Below, one piece after another: positions 53,953-63,219 of a stretch of 64,000 nt of DNA. Every line of letters begins with the position of its first letter. Position 1 is the first letter of the stretch. Made by a program: the position numbers and the translations under genes. Source of the DNA: Nonomuraea jabiensis (GTDB lineage: Bacteria > Actinomycetota > Actinomycetes > Streptosporangiales > Streptosporangiaceae); assembly GCF_014204795.1 (NCBI RefSeq), contig NZ_JACHMB010000001.1:1550001-1614000 (forward strand), read 5' to 3'. The notes below the pieces were generated by a model that saw only the letters and a program-made list of their open reading frames with translations, had not been told where the DNA came from and ran no database searches.

Positions 53953-54131
53953 CTAAGTCTCACCACTCCTTGGCTCGGCCACCGCAATCCTCGCTCTTGC
54001 GGCATACGAGGGTCATAAAGCATTTGTCAGGAATCGCTTGTGACAAATCCCGAACCCAGATCGTATGCCCAGCGCGCTGCCAAGTACGCCAAGTCCAAGT
54101 CTCCCAGGCATAGCCGGAGGTCAACCCGACG

Positions 54132-54656
54132 TCAAGGAGTGGCCGTCGAGGGCGCGCCCGCCGGCGAGGTGCGCGGCTGCTGGAACAGCTCCACCGGCGG
54201 CGCCGGGTTGTTCTGTCCGACGCCGGTGGCCGCGAAGAAGGTGCCGAGCGCGACGGCCGCGGAGACCACCCCTACGGCCACGTAGGTCGAACGCCGCCTA
54301 CCGCCGCGACCAGGGCCCGAGACCCCACCAGTGGCGTCCCTGCGCGGACGGTTGTCCAGCGGTGCGATGGTGTGCGGCCCAGGGATGGGCACCCCGCCGA
54401 AGGTGCGGGACGGAAAAGGGCGCTCCCTCGGAGGCAGCGGGCCGCCCGGCTCCGCCATCCGGAGCAGGGACATCGTCAGATCGGCCGGCATCGCCGGCCC
54501 CTCCAGGGAGCGCAGGCGCGTCTTCAGCGCCCGCACCGACTCGACCTCTTGCCGGCAGTCGGCACAGAAGGTCAGATGAGCCAGCGCGCGCTCGCGTTCG
54601 GTGTGGTTGAGCTCTCCGTCAACGAGCGCGGAAACGCGTTCTCCAAGATGAGCCAT
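54132..54656 (-). CDS. rseA: Anti-sigma factor (RseA-like, zinc-finger ZAS)
   Basis: 174 residues. The N-terminal ZAS domain has HLTFCADC (HxxxCxxC) after LGERVSALVDGELNHTERERALA, which binds Zn and the sigma factor. The middle is Pro-rich. One transmembrane helix (STYVAVGVVSAAVALGTFFAATGV, about 123-146) and a short outer tail follow. It would hold the sigma factor at the membrane until stress. The start overlaps the sigma-factor stop (ATG shares bases with TGA), giving stoichiometric synthesis. Confidence 0.92.
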   Translation of the reverse strand: MAHLGERVSALVDGELNHTERERALAHLTFCADCRQEVESVRALKTRLRSLEGPAMPADLTMSLLRMAEPGGPLPPRERPFPSRTFGGVPIPGPHTIAPLDNRPRRDATGGVSGPGRGGRRRSTYVAVGVVSAAVALGTFFAATGVGQNNPAPPVELFQQPRTSPAGAPSTATP

Positions 54657-55288
54657 CAGACTTCCTCCCCACGGATCACGGTCGGGGGGAGTTGAGAATT
54701 ACGGGGGGCTCGATGATCGAGCGCCTCCCGCAACTGCGCCCGGCCACGGTGAATACGGCTTCGGACCGTACCCAGCTTGACGCCGAGCGTGGCCGCGATC
54801 TCCTCGTAAGAAAGGCCCTCGATGTCACACAGCACGATCGCGGCCCGGAACTCGGGGGCGAGCGCGTCGAGGGCGGCCTGGATATCGGGCTCCAGGTGGG
54901 CGTCGTCGAACGCCTGCGCCGGGGACGGCTCACGGCCACGCAGCCGCTCGGCGGCGTCGTCGGCCAGCCCCTCGAACCTGATGCGCTGCTTGCGCCGCGC
55001 CATGTCGAGGAACAGGTTCGTCGTGATCCGGTGCAGCCACCCCTCGAACGTGCCCGGGGTGTAGCTCGACAGCGACCTGAAGACGCGGACGAAGACCTCC
55101 TGGGTGAGGTCTTCTGCGTCGTGGACATTGCCCGTCAGCCGGTATGCCAGCCGATACACGCGTGCGGAGTGAGTCCGCACCACTTCCTCCCATGTGGGAG
55201 GCGTCCAGTCAGACGACACGGGAGTATCCGCCTGGTGGTCGCTTTCGTCCACCAGAACTCCTCTCTTTGGGACCACCGCTACCGCCAT
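54656..55288 (-). CDS. sigE: ECF RNA polymerase sigma factor, SigE-like
   Basis: 210 residues. Region 2 is [67 protein letters not shown]. Region 4 is [59 protein letters not shown]. The gene order with rseA, htrA and tatB identifies it as the SigE-type envelope-stress sigma factor. ATG 55288 gives a 30-residue N-terminal extension before region 2; further upstream frame is Pro/Arg-rich and unlikely. It is probably autoregulated, but I could not confirm a sigma-E promoter. Divergent from the O-methyltransferase gene. Confidence 0.92.
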   Translation of the reverse strand: MAVAVVPKRGVLVDESDHQADTPVSSDWTPPTWEEVVRTHSARVYRLAYRLTGNVHDAEDLTQEVFVRVFRSLSSYTPGTFEGWLHRITTNLFLDMARRKQRIRFEGLADDAAERLRGREPSPAQAFDDAHLEPDIQAALDALAPEFRAAIVLCDIEGLSYEEIAATLGVKLGTVRSRIHRGRAQLREALDHRAPRNSQLPPTVIRGEEV

Positions 55289-55461
55289 AGTGCCTGGTTT
55301 CGTCCCTTCGTGCGCACTGCCTGCCTTCCGGACCGGCAAAGCCCGTTTAAACCTGCAACGCCTTAGGTCCCTCCTGAGTTCCCGTCCTGGCGTGTCTCCC
55401 CTAGGCTGCGATCGGTGCCAATCACGTGGACCAATCGCACGAAAGTGGGGGGAGGCGGCCG

Positions 55462-56100
55462 ATGACCAACCCGGTGGAGGCCACTCTGGCCTATGCGGAG
55501 CAGTTCCATCAGGAAGATGAGCTCCTGCACACGGCGCGACAGCGCGGGCTGGAGATGGGGGCCACACCCATCCTTCCCGGCGGCGGGGCGGCACTGTGCT
55601 TCCTCGCCACCGCCGTCAACGCCAAGTCGGTCGTCGAGATCGGCACGGGCTGCGGCGTCTCGGGGCTGTGGCTGCTGCGCGGCATGCGTACGGACGGGAC
55701 GCTCACGAGCGTGGACGTCGAACCCGAGCACCAGCGGCTGGCCAGGCAGGCGTTCGCGGAGGCGGGCTTCTCCGGCGGGCGGGTGCGGCTCATCTCGGGC
55801 CGGGCGCTCGACGTGCTGCCCCGGCTGTCGGACGGCGGCTACGACATGGTGTTCGCCGACGGCGCCAAGCAGGAGTACGTCGACTACCTCGCCGAGGCGG
55901 TCCGCCTGCTGCGCGTGGGCGGCATCGTGGCCTTCGGCAACATGCTGTGGCACAACCGGGTGGCCGACCCCGCGCAACGCGACACCGACACGGTGGCGCT
56001 GCGCGAGGTGGGCAAGCTGGTGCAGTCGGACGACCGCCTGCGCTCGGTGCTCATCCCGCTGGGCGACGGCCTGCTGGCCGCCATCAAGATCGCCGACTAG
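55462..56100 (+). CDS. O-methyltransferase (Rv1220c-like, class I SAM-dependent)
   Basis: 212 residues of the catechol/caffeoyl-CoA O-methyltransferase family. Motif I is [19 protein letters not shown], the acidic loop [15 protein letters not shown], motif [12 protein letters not shown], and [17 protein letters not shown], where the family has metal-binding Asp/Asn. It probably methylates a small hydroxylated metabolite. The ATG 55462 follows GGGGGAGG. It is divergent from sigE, as Rv1220c is from sigE (Rv1221). It converges on pepA with a 33-bp gap. Confidence 0.9.
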   Translation: MTNPVEATLAYAEQFHQEDELLHTARQRGLEMGATPILPGGGAALCFLATAVNAKSVVEIGTGCGVSGLWLLRGMRTDGTLTSVDVEPEHQRLARQAFAEAGFSGGRVRLISGRALDVLPRLSDGGYDMVFADGAKQEYVDYLAEAVRLLRVGGIVAFGNMLWHNRVADPAQRDTDTVALREVGKLVQSDDRLRSVLIPLGDGLLAAIKIAD

Positions 56101-56133
56101 CCGCGGGCGAGCCGGCCGGCGCGAGCGGGCCGG

Positions 56134-57537
56134 CTAGGGGCGGGTGAGCCACTCCAGCAGGAGGCGGACGCCGAACCCCGTGGCGCCCTTGGTCAGCGTG
56201 CCCTCGTCGACCGTGCTGCGCCCGACGCCGGCGATGTCGAGGTGCGCCCACGGCCGCCGCCCCGCGAACTCCCGCAGGAACAGCGCCGCCGTGATCGACC
56301 CGGCCCCGAACCTGGACCCGGCCTCGACGTTGGCCAGGTCGGCGATCGTCGACTCCAGGGCGGGCGCGTAGTCCTCGATCAGCGGCATCCGCCACAGCCG
56401 GTCGTCGCTCTCCTGCCCGGCGTCCAGGAGCTGCTTGGCCAGCGCGTCGTCGGAGGCGTAGACGGCGCCGACGTTGCGGCCGAGCGCCACTGTGATCGCC
56501 CCGGTGAGGGTGGCGATGTCCACGACCTCGTCGGGGTCGAGGACGGCGTCGGCGTAGGCGAGGGCGTCGGCCAGCACCAGCCGGCCCTCGGCGTCGGTGT
56601 TGAGCACCTCGACCGTGCGCCCGCCGTAATGCTTGATCACGTCGCTGGGCCGCTGCGCCGTGCCGGAGGGCATGTTCTCGGCGGAGGCGATCAGCCCGGT
56701 GACCCGTACGGGCGCGCCCAGCTCGGCCAGCGCGCCGAGCACGGCGATCACCACCGCGCCGCCCGCCATGTCGGTCTTCTGGGTCTTCATGTTCTCGTTG
56801 GGCTTGAGCGACAGGCCGCCCGAGTCGAACGTGATGCCCTTGCCCACCAGCACCACGTGCCGGTCGGTGGGCTCGGCGGGGGTGTAGGAGAGCTGGATGA
56901 GCCGGGGCGGGCTGGCCGAGCCCCGGCCGACGGCGAGGATGCCGCCGAACCCGTCGGCCTGCAGCTGCTCCTCGTCCCAGATCCGCGCGGGCACCCCGAC
57001 CTCGGCGGCCCGCTCGGCCAGCCACGCGGGGTTCTTGACGGAGGAGGGGGTGTTGGCCAGGTCGCGGGCGAGCGCCACCGCCTGCGCCACGACCTGCGCG
57101 CGCCGCACCTGCGCCGCGTCCGCGCCCGCGAAGGCCAGCGCCCGCACCGGTTTCCTGCCGCCGTTGCCGATCTTGAATGAGTACGCCGCGAGCAGCGCCG
57201 CCTCGGCGAACGCCGCCACGTCGCCCTCGGGCGCGACCACGGTCAGCGTGTCCCTGCCCTTGGCTCTGCGGGTGAGCGCGGCGCCAGCCTTGCGCAGGGC
57301 ACGCGGCGAGCCGTCGCCCACTCCGTAGAGCAGGACGCGGCCGACACCGCCGGCCCGTGCCACGGGAACCTCGACGATCTCCCCCGCCTCCCCCTTGGCC
57401 TCGTAGTGGGCGAGCAGGTCGGACACCGGCAGGTGCAGCTCGACCTCGGGGCTGAGGGCGGAGTCAAAGGGAACGGCCAGCAGCTCGGCTCCGTCGGGAA
57501 CCTGGGCGACCACTGACGCAGTGGTCTCAATGGGCAC
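56134..57537 (-). CDS. pepA: Leucyl aminopeptidase (M17, PepA)
   Basis: 467 residues, slightly shorter than typical. The N-terminal macro-like domain is weakly conserved. The C-terminal catalytic domain has VGKGITFDSGGLSLKP (Lys and Asp metal ligands), KTDMAGGAVVI, ENMPSGTAQRPSDVI, VEVLNTDAEGRLVLADAL (the family signature with Asp/Glu ligands and Arg), and AHLDIAGVG. It is a cytoplasmic di-metal hexamer cleaving N-terminal residues. It is transcribed away from the DUF3117 gene with a 78-bp gap, perhaps as one unit. Confidence 0.94.
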   Translation of the reverse strand: MPIETTASVVAQVPDGAELLAVPFDSALSPEVELHLPVSDLLAHYEAKGEAGEIVEVPVARAGGVGRVLLYGVGDGSPRALRKAGAALTRRAKGRDTLTVVAPEGDVAAFAEAALLAAYSFKIGNGGRKPVRALAFAGADAAQVRRAQVVAQAVALARDLANTPSSVKNPAWLAERAAEVGVPARIWDEEQLQADGFGGILAVGRGSASPPRLIQLSYTPAEPTDRHVVLVGKGITFDSGGLSLKPNENMKTQKTDMAGGAVVIAVLGALAELGAPVRVTGLIASAENMPSGTAQRPSDVIKHYGGRTVEVLNTDAEGRLVLADALAYADAVLDPDEVVDIATLTGAITVALGRNVGAVYASDDALAKQLLDAGQESDDRLWRMPLIEDYAPALESTIADLANVEAGSRFGAGSITAALFLREFAGRRPWAHLDIAGVGRSTVDEGTLTKGATGFGVRLLLEWLTRP

Positions 57538-57615
57538 GGATTCTCTCCTCGAACGTCAGCGACCCTGGCGCGGGATTACGCCAGGGCCGTGGAACAGGTG
57601 GTCTTTCGGGAGCTC

Positions 57616-57783
57616 TCAGCCGACGACGTTCTTCAACGCCTCGCCGAGCGCCTTCGCCTCGTCGGCGGAAATCTCCACGACGAGCCGGCCGCCACCCTCC
57701 AGGGGGACCCGCATGACAATGCCGCGCCCTTCCTTGGTGACCTCGAGCGGACCATCGCCGGTCCGCGGCTTCATCGCCGCCAT
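57616..57783 (-). CDS. DUF3117 small protein (Rv1211-like)
   Basis: 55 residues: MAAMKPRTGDGPLEVTKEGR, then GIVMRVPLEGGGRLVVEISADEAKALGEALKNVVG. This tiny protein is highly conserved in actinobacteria (M. tuberculosis Rv1211), and is predicted as a beta-beta-alpha unit that may dimerise. Its function is unknown. The start codon is ATG 57783. A longer frame upstream is shadow sequence. Confidence 0.9.
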   Translation of the reverse strand: MAAMKPRTGDGPLEVTKEGRGIVMRVPLEGGGRLVVEISADEAKALGEALKNVVG

Positions 57784-57943
57784 GCGTGCATCCCTTCCTG
57801 CCTTGGGCTCCCGCGGCCCGCGATTTCCGACCGCCCGTGGGGGGTGGTCGGCGCATTCACGTCTTCTGTGATGTCCTATTCTCCCGCATCGAGAGCGCTC
57901 ATGGGTAACGATCTCCTCCCAGAATGCGTTGTCGAGCCGTGCG

Positions 57944-58741
57944 ATGACGTCCAAACTGGACTTCGTGCACGCTCGCGCCGCTCTGTTCGATCTCTATGGA
58001 GACCACCTGCGCTCGCGCGGTGGACAGGCGTCCGTCGCCTCGCTCGTGAGGCTCATGAAACCCCTGGATATAGCCGCTCCCGCCGTCCGTACCGCGGTGT
58101 CACGAATGGTGCGCCAAGGGTGGCTGTGGCCGGTGAAACTCCCGCAGGGAGCCGGCTACGGGCTGACGCCGAAATGCGTCAGGCGCCTGGACGAGGCCGC
58201 GCTCAGAATTTACCGAGCCGGGACGCTGACCTGGCACGGCCGGTGGCACCTGATCGTCTTCGCGCCGGTGAAGGAGCGGCCGCGCAGGGAGCGGCTCAGG
58301 GCCGACCTGGCGTTCCTCGGGTACGCGTCCTTGTCGGAGACGACGTGGATCGGTCCACGATCGTCGATCGAGCTGGACAACCTGCTCGACAGCGAGGGGG
58401 TGCGGGCCGACAGGTTCGACTCGGCGCTGGAGGGCGATCCGCGGGAGCTGGTGGCCAGGGCGTGGGATCTGGAGGCCATCGGCGAGGCGTACGAGCTCTG
58501 GCTCGCCGAGGCTGTCACGCTGATCAGCACGCTGCCCGAGAAGGCGCCGGCGGACCAGGTGTTCGCCACCAGGAGCAGGCTCGTGCACGGCTGGCGCAAC
58601 TTCCTGTTCCGCGACCCGGGCCTGCCGCCCGAGCTGCTGCCCGCGGGCTGGCCGGGCGAGAAGGCCAGGGCGTACTTCGAGCAGGAGGCCGCCCGGCTGC
58701 TGCCCGCGGCCGCCGCGTTCGTCGAGAGGGAGTTACTTTGA
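57944..58741 (+). CDS. paaX: PaaX-family transcriptional regulator
   Basis: 265 residues. HARAALFDLYGDHLRSRGGQASVASLVRLMKPLDIAAPAVRTAVSRMVRQGWL is the PaaX winged-helix N-terminus, followed by the central PaaX domain (WHLIVFAPVKERPRRERLRADLAFLGYASLSETTWIGP) and the C-terminal HGWRNFLFRDPGLPPELLP. In Proteobacteria PaaX represses phenylacetate catabolism and senses phenylacetyl-CoA. TTG of the following hydratase overlaps its TGA, so the regulator is in the operon it may control. ATG 57944 preferred; TTG 57929 possible. Confidence 0.92.
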   Translation: MTSKLDFVHARAALFDLYGDHLRSRGGQASVASLVRLMKPLDIAAPAVRTAVSRMVRQGWLWPVKLPQGAGYGLTPKCVRRLDEAALRIYRAGTLTWHGRWHLIVFAPVKERPRRERLRADLAFLGYASLSETTWIGPRSSIELDNLLDSEGVRADRFDSALEGDPRELVARAWDLEAIGEAYELWLAEAVTLISTLPEKAPADQVFATRSRLVHGWRNFLFRDPGLPPELLPAGWPGEKARAYFEQEAARLLPAAAAFVERELL

Positions 58742-59514
58742 TCCGCTATGACGTGGCCGACACGGTCGCCACCATCACGCTCGACCGTCCCGACGCCATG
58801 AACTCGCTGACCGCCGAGACCAAGGACGCGCTCCTCGGCGCGCTGCGCCGCGCGGCGGGCGACCCCGCGATCAGGGCCGTGCTGCTGACCGGCTCGGGCC
58901 GGGCCTTCTGCGCGGGCCAGGACCTGCGCGAGCACGCCGGCAACCTGGAGGCGGGCCGCGGCCTGGCCGACACGGTCCGCGTCCACTACAACCCGATTGT
59001 GGAGCTGATCACCACCATGGCCAAGCCGGTGGTGGCCGCGGTCAACGGCGTCGCCGCGGGCGCGGGCGCGTCCCTGGCCTTCGCCTGCGACCTGCGGGTG
59101 GCCTCGGAGAAGGCGAAGTTCGCGCTGGCGTTCGCGGGCATCGGCCTGGTGCCCGACTCGGGCGCCTCCTGGACGCTGCAGCGCCTGGTCGGCCAGGGCC
59201 GCGCGGCCGAGCTGCTGCTGCTCGGCGAGCCGCTCGACGCGGCCCGGGCGCTGGAGCTGGGCCTGGTCACGCGCGTGGTGCCCGCCGACGACGTCCTGAA
59301 GACCGCCCACGAGCTGGCCGTACGCCTCGCGCACGGCCCGACCCTCGCCTACGCCGCCACCAAGCGGGCGCTGACCTACGCCGCGACGCACTCGCTGCCC
59401 GACGCGCTCGCCATGGAGGCCGACCTCCAGGACGAGTGCGCCGCCACCCAGGATCACCTGAACGCCACCCGCGCCTTCCTCGCCAAGGAACGCCCGACGT
59501 TCCGCGCCGAGTGA
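58738..59514 (+). CDS. Enoyl-CoA hydratase/isomerase (PaaG-like), TTG start
   Basis: 258-residue crotonase-fold enzyme. TITLDRPDAMNSLT, the oxyanion loop GRAFCAGQDLREHAG (FCAGQDLRE is typical of PaaG, the 1,2-epoxyphenylacetyl-CoA isomerase), AVNGVAAGAGASLAFACDLRV, FAGIGLVPDSGASWTLQRLVG with the conserved Asp, and AYAATKRAL. Together with PaaX it points to aromatic or phenylacetate degradation. Other paa genes are absent, so a general hydratase is the alternative. TTG 58738 overlaps the paaX stop and follows AGGGA; the protein starts LIRYDVADTVATITLDRP. Confidence 0.88.
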   Translation: MIRYDVADTVATITLDRPDAMNSLTAETKDALLGALRRAAGDPAIRAVLLTGSGRAFCAGQDLREHAGNLEAGRGLADTVRVHYNPIVELITTMAKPVVAAVNGVAAGAGASLAFACDLRVASEKAKFALAFAGIGLVPDSGASWTLQRLVGQGRAAELLLLGEPLDAARALELGLVTRVVPADDVLKTAHELAVRLAHGPTLAYAATKRALTYAATHSLPDALAMEADLQDECAATQDHLNATRAFLAKERPTFRAE

Positions 59515-61832
59515 CGCCCGCACCGGACCCCGCCACACCGGACCCGGGCGCACCGGACCCCGCCGCAGCGGACCCGGCCGCGCGGGAGGCCGCCGCGGCT
59601 GGAAGCGCGCCCGCGTTCGACGCTCTCCGCGCGGGCGCGCTCGGCCTGCTCACCGGCGGCGGGATCGACGTCTCCGACCCGGTCTACGCCGGACCGCTGG
59701 CCAGGCTGAGCCAGGCCGCCGGCGGCCTGCTGGCCTCGCTGGCGCCCGGAACGCTCTGGCCGGACCTGCCCCCGGCCGGCGGCCCCGGCAACGTCACGGG
59801 CAGCTACGGCCGCCTCCGGCGGATCGCCACGGCCTGGGCCACCCCCGGCACCGCCCAGCACGGGGACGACGCCGTCGCGGCGCGGGTGGTGGACGCGCTC
59901 GACGTGCTCCACGAGCGCCACTACAACGAGCGGCTCCCCGAGACGGGCAACTGGTGGTTCTGGGAGATCGGCACGCCCGCCCACCTGAGCCGGTTGTGCG
60001 TGCTGCTCGGCGACCGGCTCGACGCCACCAGGCTCGACGCCTACCTGGGCGCCGTGGACCGGTTCTGCCCGGACGCCGACCGCCGGACCGGCAACCCGCA
60101 GGCGGGCGAGAGCGGCGCCAACCGGGCCGACAAGGCCGCCATCCTCGCCTTCCGCGGCATCGCGGGGCGCAGCGCGGACAAGCTGGCGCTGGCCCGCGAC
60201 GGCCTGTCGGACGTGCGCGACGGCGGGCTCAGGAGCGTGTTCCGCCACGTCGAGTCCGGCGACGGCTTCTACCGCGACGGGTCGTTCATCCAGCACGAGT
60301 GCGTCGCCTACACCGGCTCCTACGGTCTGTCGCTGATCATCGCGGTCGCCGAGGCGCTCGCGCTCCTGGACGGTTCGCCGTGGCAGGTCCGCGATCCGGG
60401 CCTGCCCGTGGTCCTGGACGCGGTCGAGCGGTCGTATGCCCCGTTCGTCCACGACGGGCTGCTGATGGACACGGTCAGGGGGCGGGCGGCCACGCGGCAG
60501 GCGTTCTCCGACGCCGTGGCCGGCCATGGCCTGATCGGCGCCGTCCTGCTGCTGGCCGGGAGCGCGCCCGAGCCGTACGCCGGCCGGTTCCGGGAGCTGG
60601 CCAAGGGGTGGATCGAGCGCGGCAAGGCCCGCCCCTACCTGGAGCACGCGGACGTGCCGGAGACCCGGCGGGCGGTCGCGGTGCTGCGTGACGGGAGCGT
60701 CGAGGCCGCGCCCGGGCCCGTCGGGCACTTCGTGTTCCCCTCGATGGACCGGATCGTGCACCGGCGGCCCACCTGGTCGTTCGCGCTCAGCCTCTCGTCG
60801 CGCCGGATCGCCGCGTACGAGGCGATCAACGGGGAGAACCTGCGCGGCTGGTACACCGGCGACGGCATGACCTACCTCTACACGAGCGACCTGGGCCAGT
60901 TCGGCGAGGGCTTCTGGCCGACGGTGGACCCGTACCGGCTGCCGGGGACGACCGTCGACGACCGCGAGCGCGCGGACCTGTCCTTCCGCGTCCACTGCCC
61001 GCCCGGCGCGTGGGCCGGCGGCGCGGTGCTCGGCGGCCGGTACGGGGCCGCCGCCATGGAGCTGGCGAGCGAGGGCGCGAGCCTGCGGGCGCTCAAGTCG
61101 TGGTTCTTCCTCGACGCGGCCGTGGTGGCGCTCGGCAGCGGCATCACCGGCTCGGACGGGCGCGGGGTGGTGACCGTGGTGGAGAACCGGGCCACGGAGG
61201 CCCGGCCGCACGTCGGCGACGGCTGGGCGCACCTGCCCGGGGTCGCGGGTTACGTGCTGGACGGCGCTCAGTGCGCCGTGGAGACGCGTACGGGCAGGTG
61301 GCGCGACATCAATGCGGGCGACGACACCGGCGGCGCGGGCGAGCCCGTCACGCGGCGCTACGCGAGCCTCTGGATCGACCACGGCGTCGACCCCGTGAAC
61401 GCCTCCTACGCGTACACGGTGCTGCCGGGCGCGACGCGCGAGTGGACACGGAGGTACCGTGCGCGGCGTCCCGTGCGGGTGGCCGCCAACACCGCGCGGC
61501 TGCAGGCCGTGCGGGCGCGGGGGCTGCTCGCGGCGGTGTTCTGGACGGCCGGGACGCTCGGGGAGATCGCGGTGGACGCGCCGTGCGTGGTGATCATGCG
61601 GCGCGCCGGCGGGCGGGTGGCCGTGGCGGTGGCCGACCCGAGCCGGACGGTGGACGTCGTGACGATCACGCTCGATCGCCCGCTGGGCGGGCTCATCAGG
61701 GCGGACGACACCGTCACGGCGCGGACCGGGGAGACGACCGCCGTGACCGTCGAGCTCGGCGGGTCGCTGGGCGCGACCCACACCTTCGAGCTCAGCGCGA
61801 ACGGGCCACGCAGCCCTCGATGTGATCGTTGA
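59511..61832 (+). CDS. Polysaccharide lyase family 8 protein without visible signal peptide
   Basis: 773 residues. The N-terminal alpha/alpha-toroid is at about 35-370. It has ETGNWWFWEIGTP (147-156), SGANRADKA with Asn204, and HVESGDGFYRDGSFIQHECVAYTGSYG with His262 and Tyr271, the Asn-His-Tyr catalytic set of PL8 (hyaluronate, chondroitin, xanthan lyases). MDTVRGRAATR, FPSMDRIVHRR, INGENLRGWYTGDGMTYLY and C-terminal beta-sandwiches follow. The family is normally secreted, but the N-terminus here is VTPAPDPATPDPGAPDPAAA with no hydrophobic or Tat segment. GTG 59511 overlaps the hydratase stop (GTGA). The 3' end overlaps tag by 41 bp. Confidence 0.88.
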   Translation: MTPAPDPATPDPGAPDPAAADPAAREAAAAGSAPAFDALRAGALGLLTGGGIDVSDPVYAGPLARLSQAAGGLLASLAPGTLWPDLPPAGGPGNVTGSYGRLRRIATAWATPGTAQHGDDAVAARVVDALDVLHERHYNERLPETGNWWFWEIGTPAHLSRLCVLLGDRLDATRLDAYLGAVDRFCPDADRRTGNPQAGESGANRADKAAILAFRGIAGRSADKLALARDGLSDVRDGGLRSVFRHVESGDGFYRDGSFIQHECVAYTGSYGLSLIIAVAEALALLDGSPWQVRDPGLPVVLDAVERSYAPFVHDGLLMDTVRGRAATRQAFSDAVAGHGLIGAVLLLAGSAPEPYAGRFRELAKGWIERGKARPYLEHADVPETRRAVAVLRDGSVEAAPGPVGHFVFPSMDRIVHRRPTWSFALSLSSRRIAAYEAINGENLRGWYTGDGMTYLYTSDLGQFGEGFWPTVDPYRLPGTTVDDRERADLSFRVHCPPGAWAGGAVLGGRYGAAAMELASEGASLRALKSWFFLDAAVVALGSGITGSDGRGVVTVVENRATEARPHVGDGWAHLPGVAGYVLDGAQCAVETRTGRWRDINAGDDTGGAGEPVTRRYASLWIDHGVDPVNASYAYTVLPGATREWTRRYRARRPVRVAANTARLQAVRARGLLAAVFWTAGTLGEIAVDAPCVVIMRRAGGRVAVAVADPSRTVDVVTITLDRPLGGLIRADDTVTARTGETTAVTVELGGSLGATHTFELSANGPRSPRCDR

Positions 61833-62346
61833 CCAGGCCGATGGCCTGCATCAACGCGTAGGCCGTGGTCGGGCCGACGAACCTGAAGCCGTGCTTCTTC
61901 AGCTCCTTGGCCAGCGCATTGGAGCCGGGCGTGGTGGCGGGCACGTCGGCCATGCTCCTCGGCACGGGGGCGTCCGGGTCGGCGTAGCGCCACACCAGGT
62001 CCGACAGGCCCTCGGGGAGGTCCAGGGCGGCCCTGGCGTTGCCGACCACGGCCTCGATCTTGGCCCGGTTGCGCACGATGCCCTCGTCGCCGAGCAGGCG
62101 CTCGACGTCCTGCTCGGTGTACGCGGCCACCTTGACGATCGAGAACCGGTCGAAGGCGGCGCGGAAGTTCTCCCGTTTGCGCAGGATCGTCAGCCACGAC
62201 AGGCCCGACTGGAACGCCTCCAGGGCCACTCGTTCGAAGACCGCGTCGTCGCCGGTGAGCGGGCGGCCCCACTCGTCGTCGTGGTAGGCGATGTAGGCGG
62301 CGTTGCCCGCCATGCCCGTCCAGGAGCACCGGATCAGCTCGGTCAC
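61792..62346 (-). CDS. tag: DNA-3-methyladenine glycosylase I
   Basis: 184 residues, HhH-fold base-excision glycosylase for 3-methyladenine. RCSWTGMAGNAAYIAYHDDEWGRPLTGDDAVFERVALEAFQSGLSWLTILRKRENFRAAF is the family signature (catalytic Glu in LEAFQSGLSW, zinc Cys in RCSW). IVRNRAKIEAVVGNARA, GPTTAYALMQAIGLVNDHIEGC provides the His and Cys of the C-terminal zinc site. GTG 62346 overlaps the stop of the upstream gene. It matches M. tuberculosis tagA (Rv1210) in gene order. Its 3' end overlaps the convergent lyase gene. Confidence 0.94.
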   Translation of the reverse strand: MTELIRCSWTGMAGNAAYIAYHDDEWGRPLTGDDAVFERVALEAFQSGLSWLTILRKRENFRAAFDRFSIVKVAAYTEQDVERLLGDEGIVRNRAKIEAVVGNARAALDLPEGLSDLVWRYADPDAPVPRSMADVPATTPGSNALAKELKKHGFRFVGPTTAYALMQAIGLVNDHIEGCVARSR

Positions 62347-63137
62347 GGGCGCCCGTCCCCGTCCTTGCCCTGGGCGGCCGGCGTGGTCTCCGCGCCGTCC
62401 TTGGACCCGCCCACCGGCCCGGCGGCCTCGTCGGCCCCGGCTTCGACGGTCTCGTCGGGCTTCTCGTCGGGCTTCTCGTCCGGGCCGTCCTCCGGCTTCT
62501 CGTCCGGCGCGGCCTCCGGCTGCTCCCCGACGGAGGGCTCCACAGCGGTGGACTCCACAGCGGAGGGCTCCGCAACGGCGGCGGCTTCCTCGGCCGCCTC
62601 GGCCTGCTCGTCCGGCGCGGCCTCCGGGGCCGGATCGCCGTCGCCCGGCGGGATCCGCCACTCCGGGTCCTCCGGCGCCCGCCGCAGGTCCGGCGTGCCG
62701 TCCCAGGACACCGTGGCGCCGCTCACCTCCACGGGATCGCCGGACTCCGGCAGCTCGCGCGCCACCGCCGGGGCCTCAGGCGCGTGGTCGGTACGCAGCC
62801 CCGCCCCCGGCGCGGCGTAGATCTCCTGGCGCGCGTGCAACCGGCTCGACAGCAGCTCGGAGACCCGCTGCTCCAGCACCGCGATCCGGGTGTCACGCGC
62901 GCTGATCGCGTTGGCGGCCCTGCGCAGGGTCTCGTCGACGCTCGCCGTGTGGTAGCCGACCAGATTGACCGGCAGTTGGAGCGCCATGAAGTCGACCGCC
63001 GTCAGCTGTCCGGGCTCGGGCAGGTCGAGGGGCGGCACATCCGGCGGGAACTCGGTCAGCTCACCGCCCCTACCGAGGGAGACCAGGACCACACAGGCCA
63101 GGATGGCGATGGCGGCGATGGCGAGAATGACCAGCAC
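62343..63137 (-). CDS. DivIVA-like membrane protein with long acidic tail
   Basis: About 264 residues. The N-terminal transmembrane helix is LVILAIAAIAILACVVLVSLG. A conserved DivIVA-type segment follows (FPPDVPPLDLPEPGQLTAVDFMALQLPVNLVGYHTASVDETLRRAANAISARDTRIAVLEQRVSELL) ending in a short coiled coil. The C-terminal ~130 residues are acidic low-complexity (repeats of DEKPDEKPDE and EAAPDEQ). It may be a membrane-tethered scaffold of the cell pole or septum, which is inference. The start is ambiguous: GTG 63137 begins the membrane helix, while ATG 63167 or 63179 add 10-14 residues. Its stop overlaps the tag start. Confidence 0.78.
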   Translation of the reverse strand: MLVILAIAAIAILACVVLVSLGRGGELTEFPPDVPPLDLPEPGQLTAVDFMALQLPVNLVGYHTASVDETLRRAANAISARDTRIAVLEQRVSELLSSRLHARQEIYAAPGAGLRTDHAPEAPAVARELPESGDPVEVSGATVSWDGTPDLRRAPEDPEWRIPPGDGDPAPEAAPDEQAEAAEEAAAVAEPSAVESTAVEPSVGEQPEAAPDEKPEDGPDEKPDEKPDETVEAGADEAAGPVGGSKDGAETTPAAQGKDGDGRP

Positions 63138-63219
63138 ATTGGCATCGTACTCACACCATCGGGGCATGAGGTCCCGCACTTGCCGCAGTCCGTGCCTCTC
63201 CGGGCGGTGAGCGGGCCGG

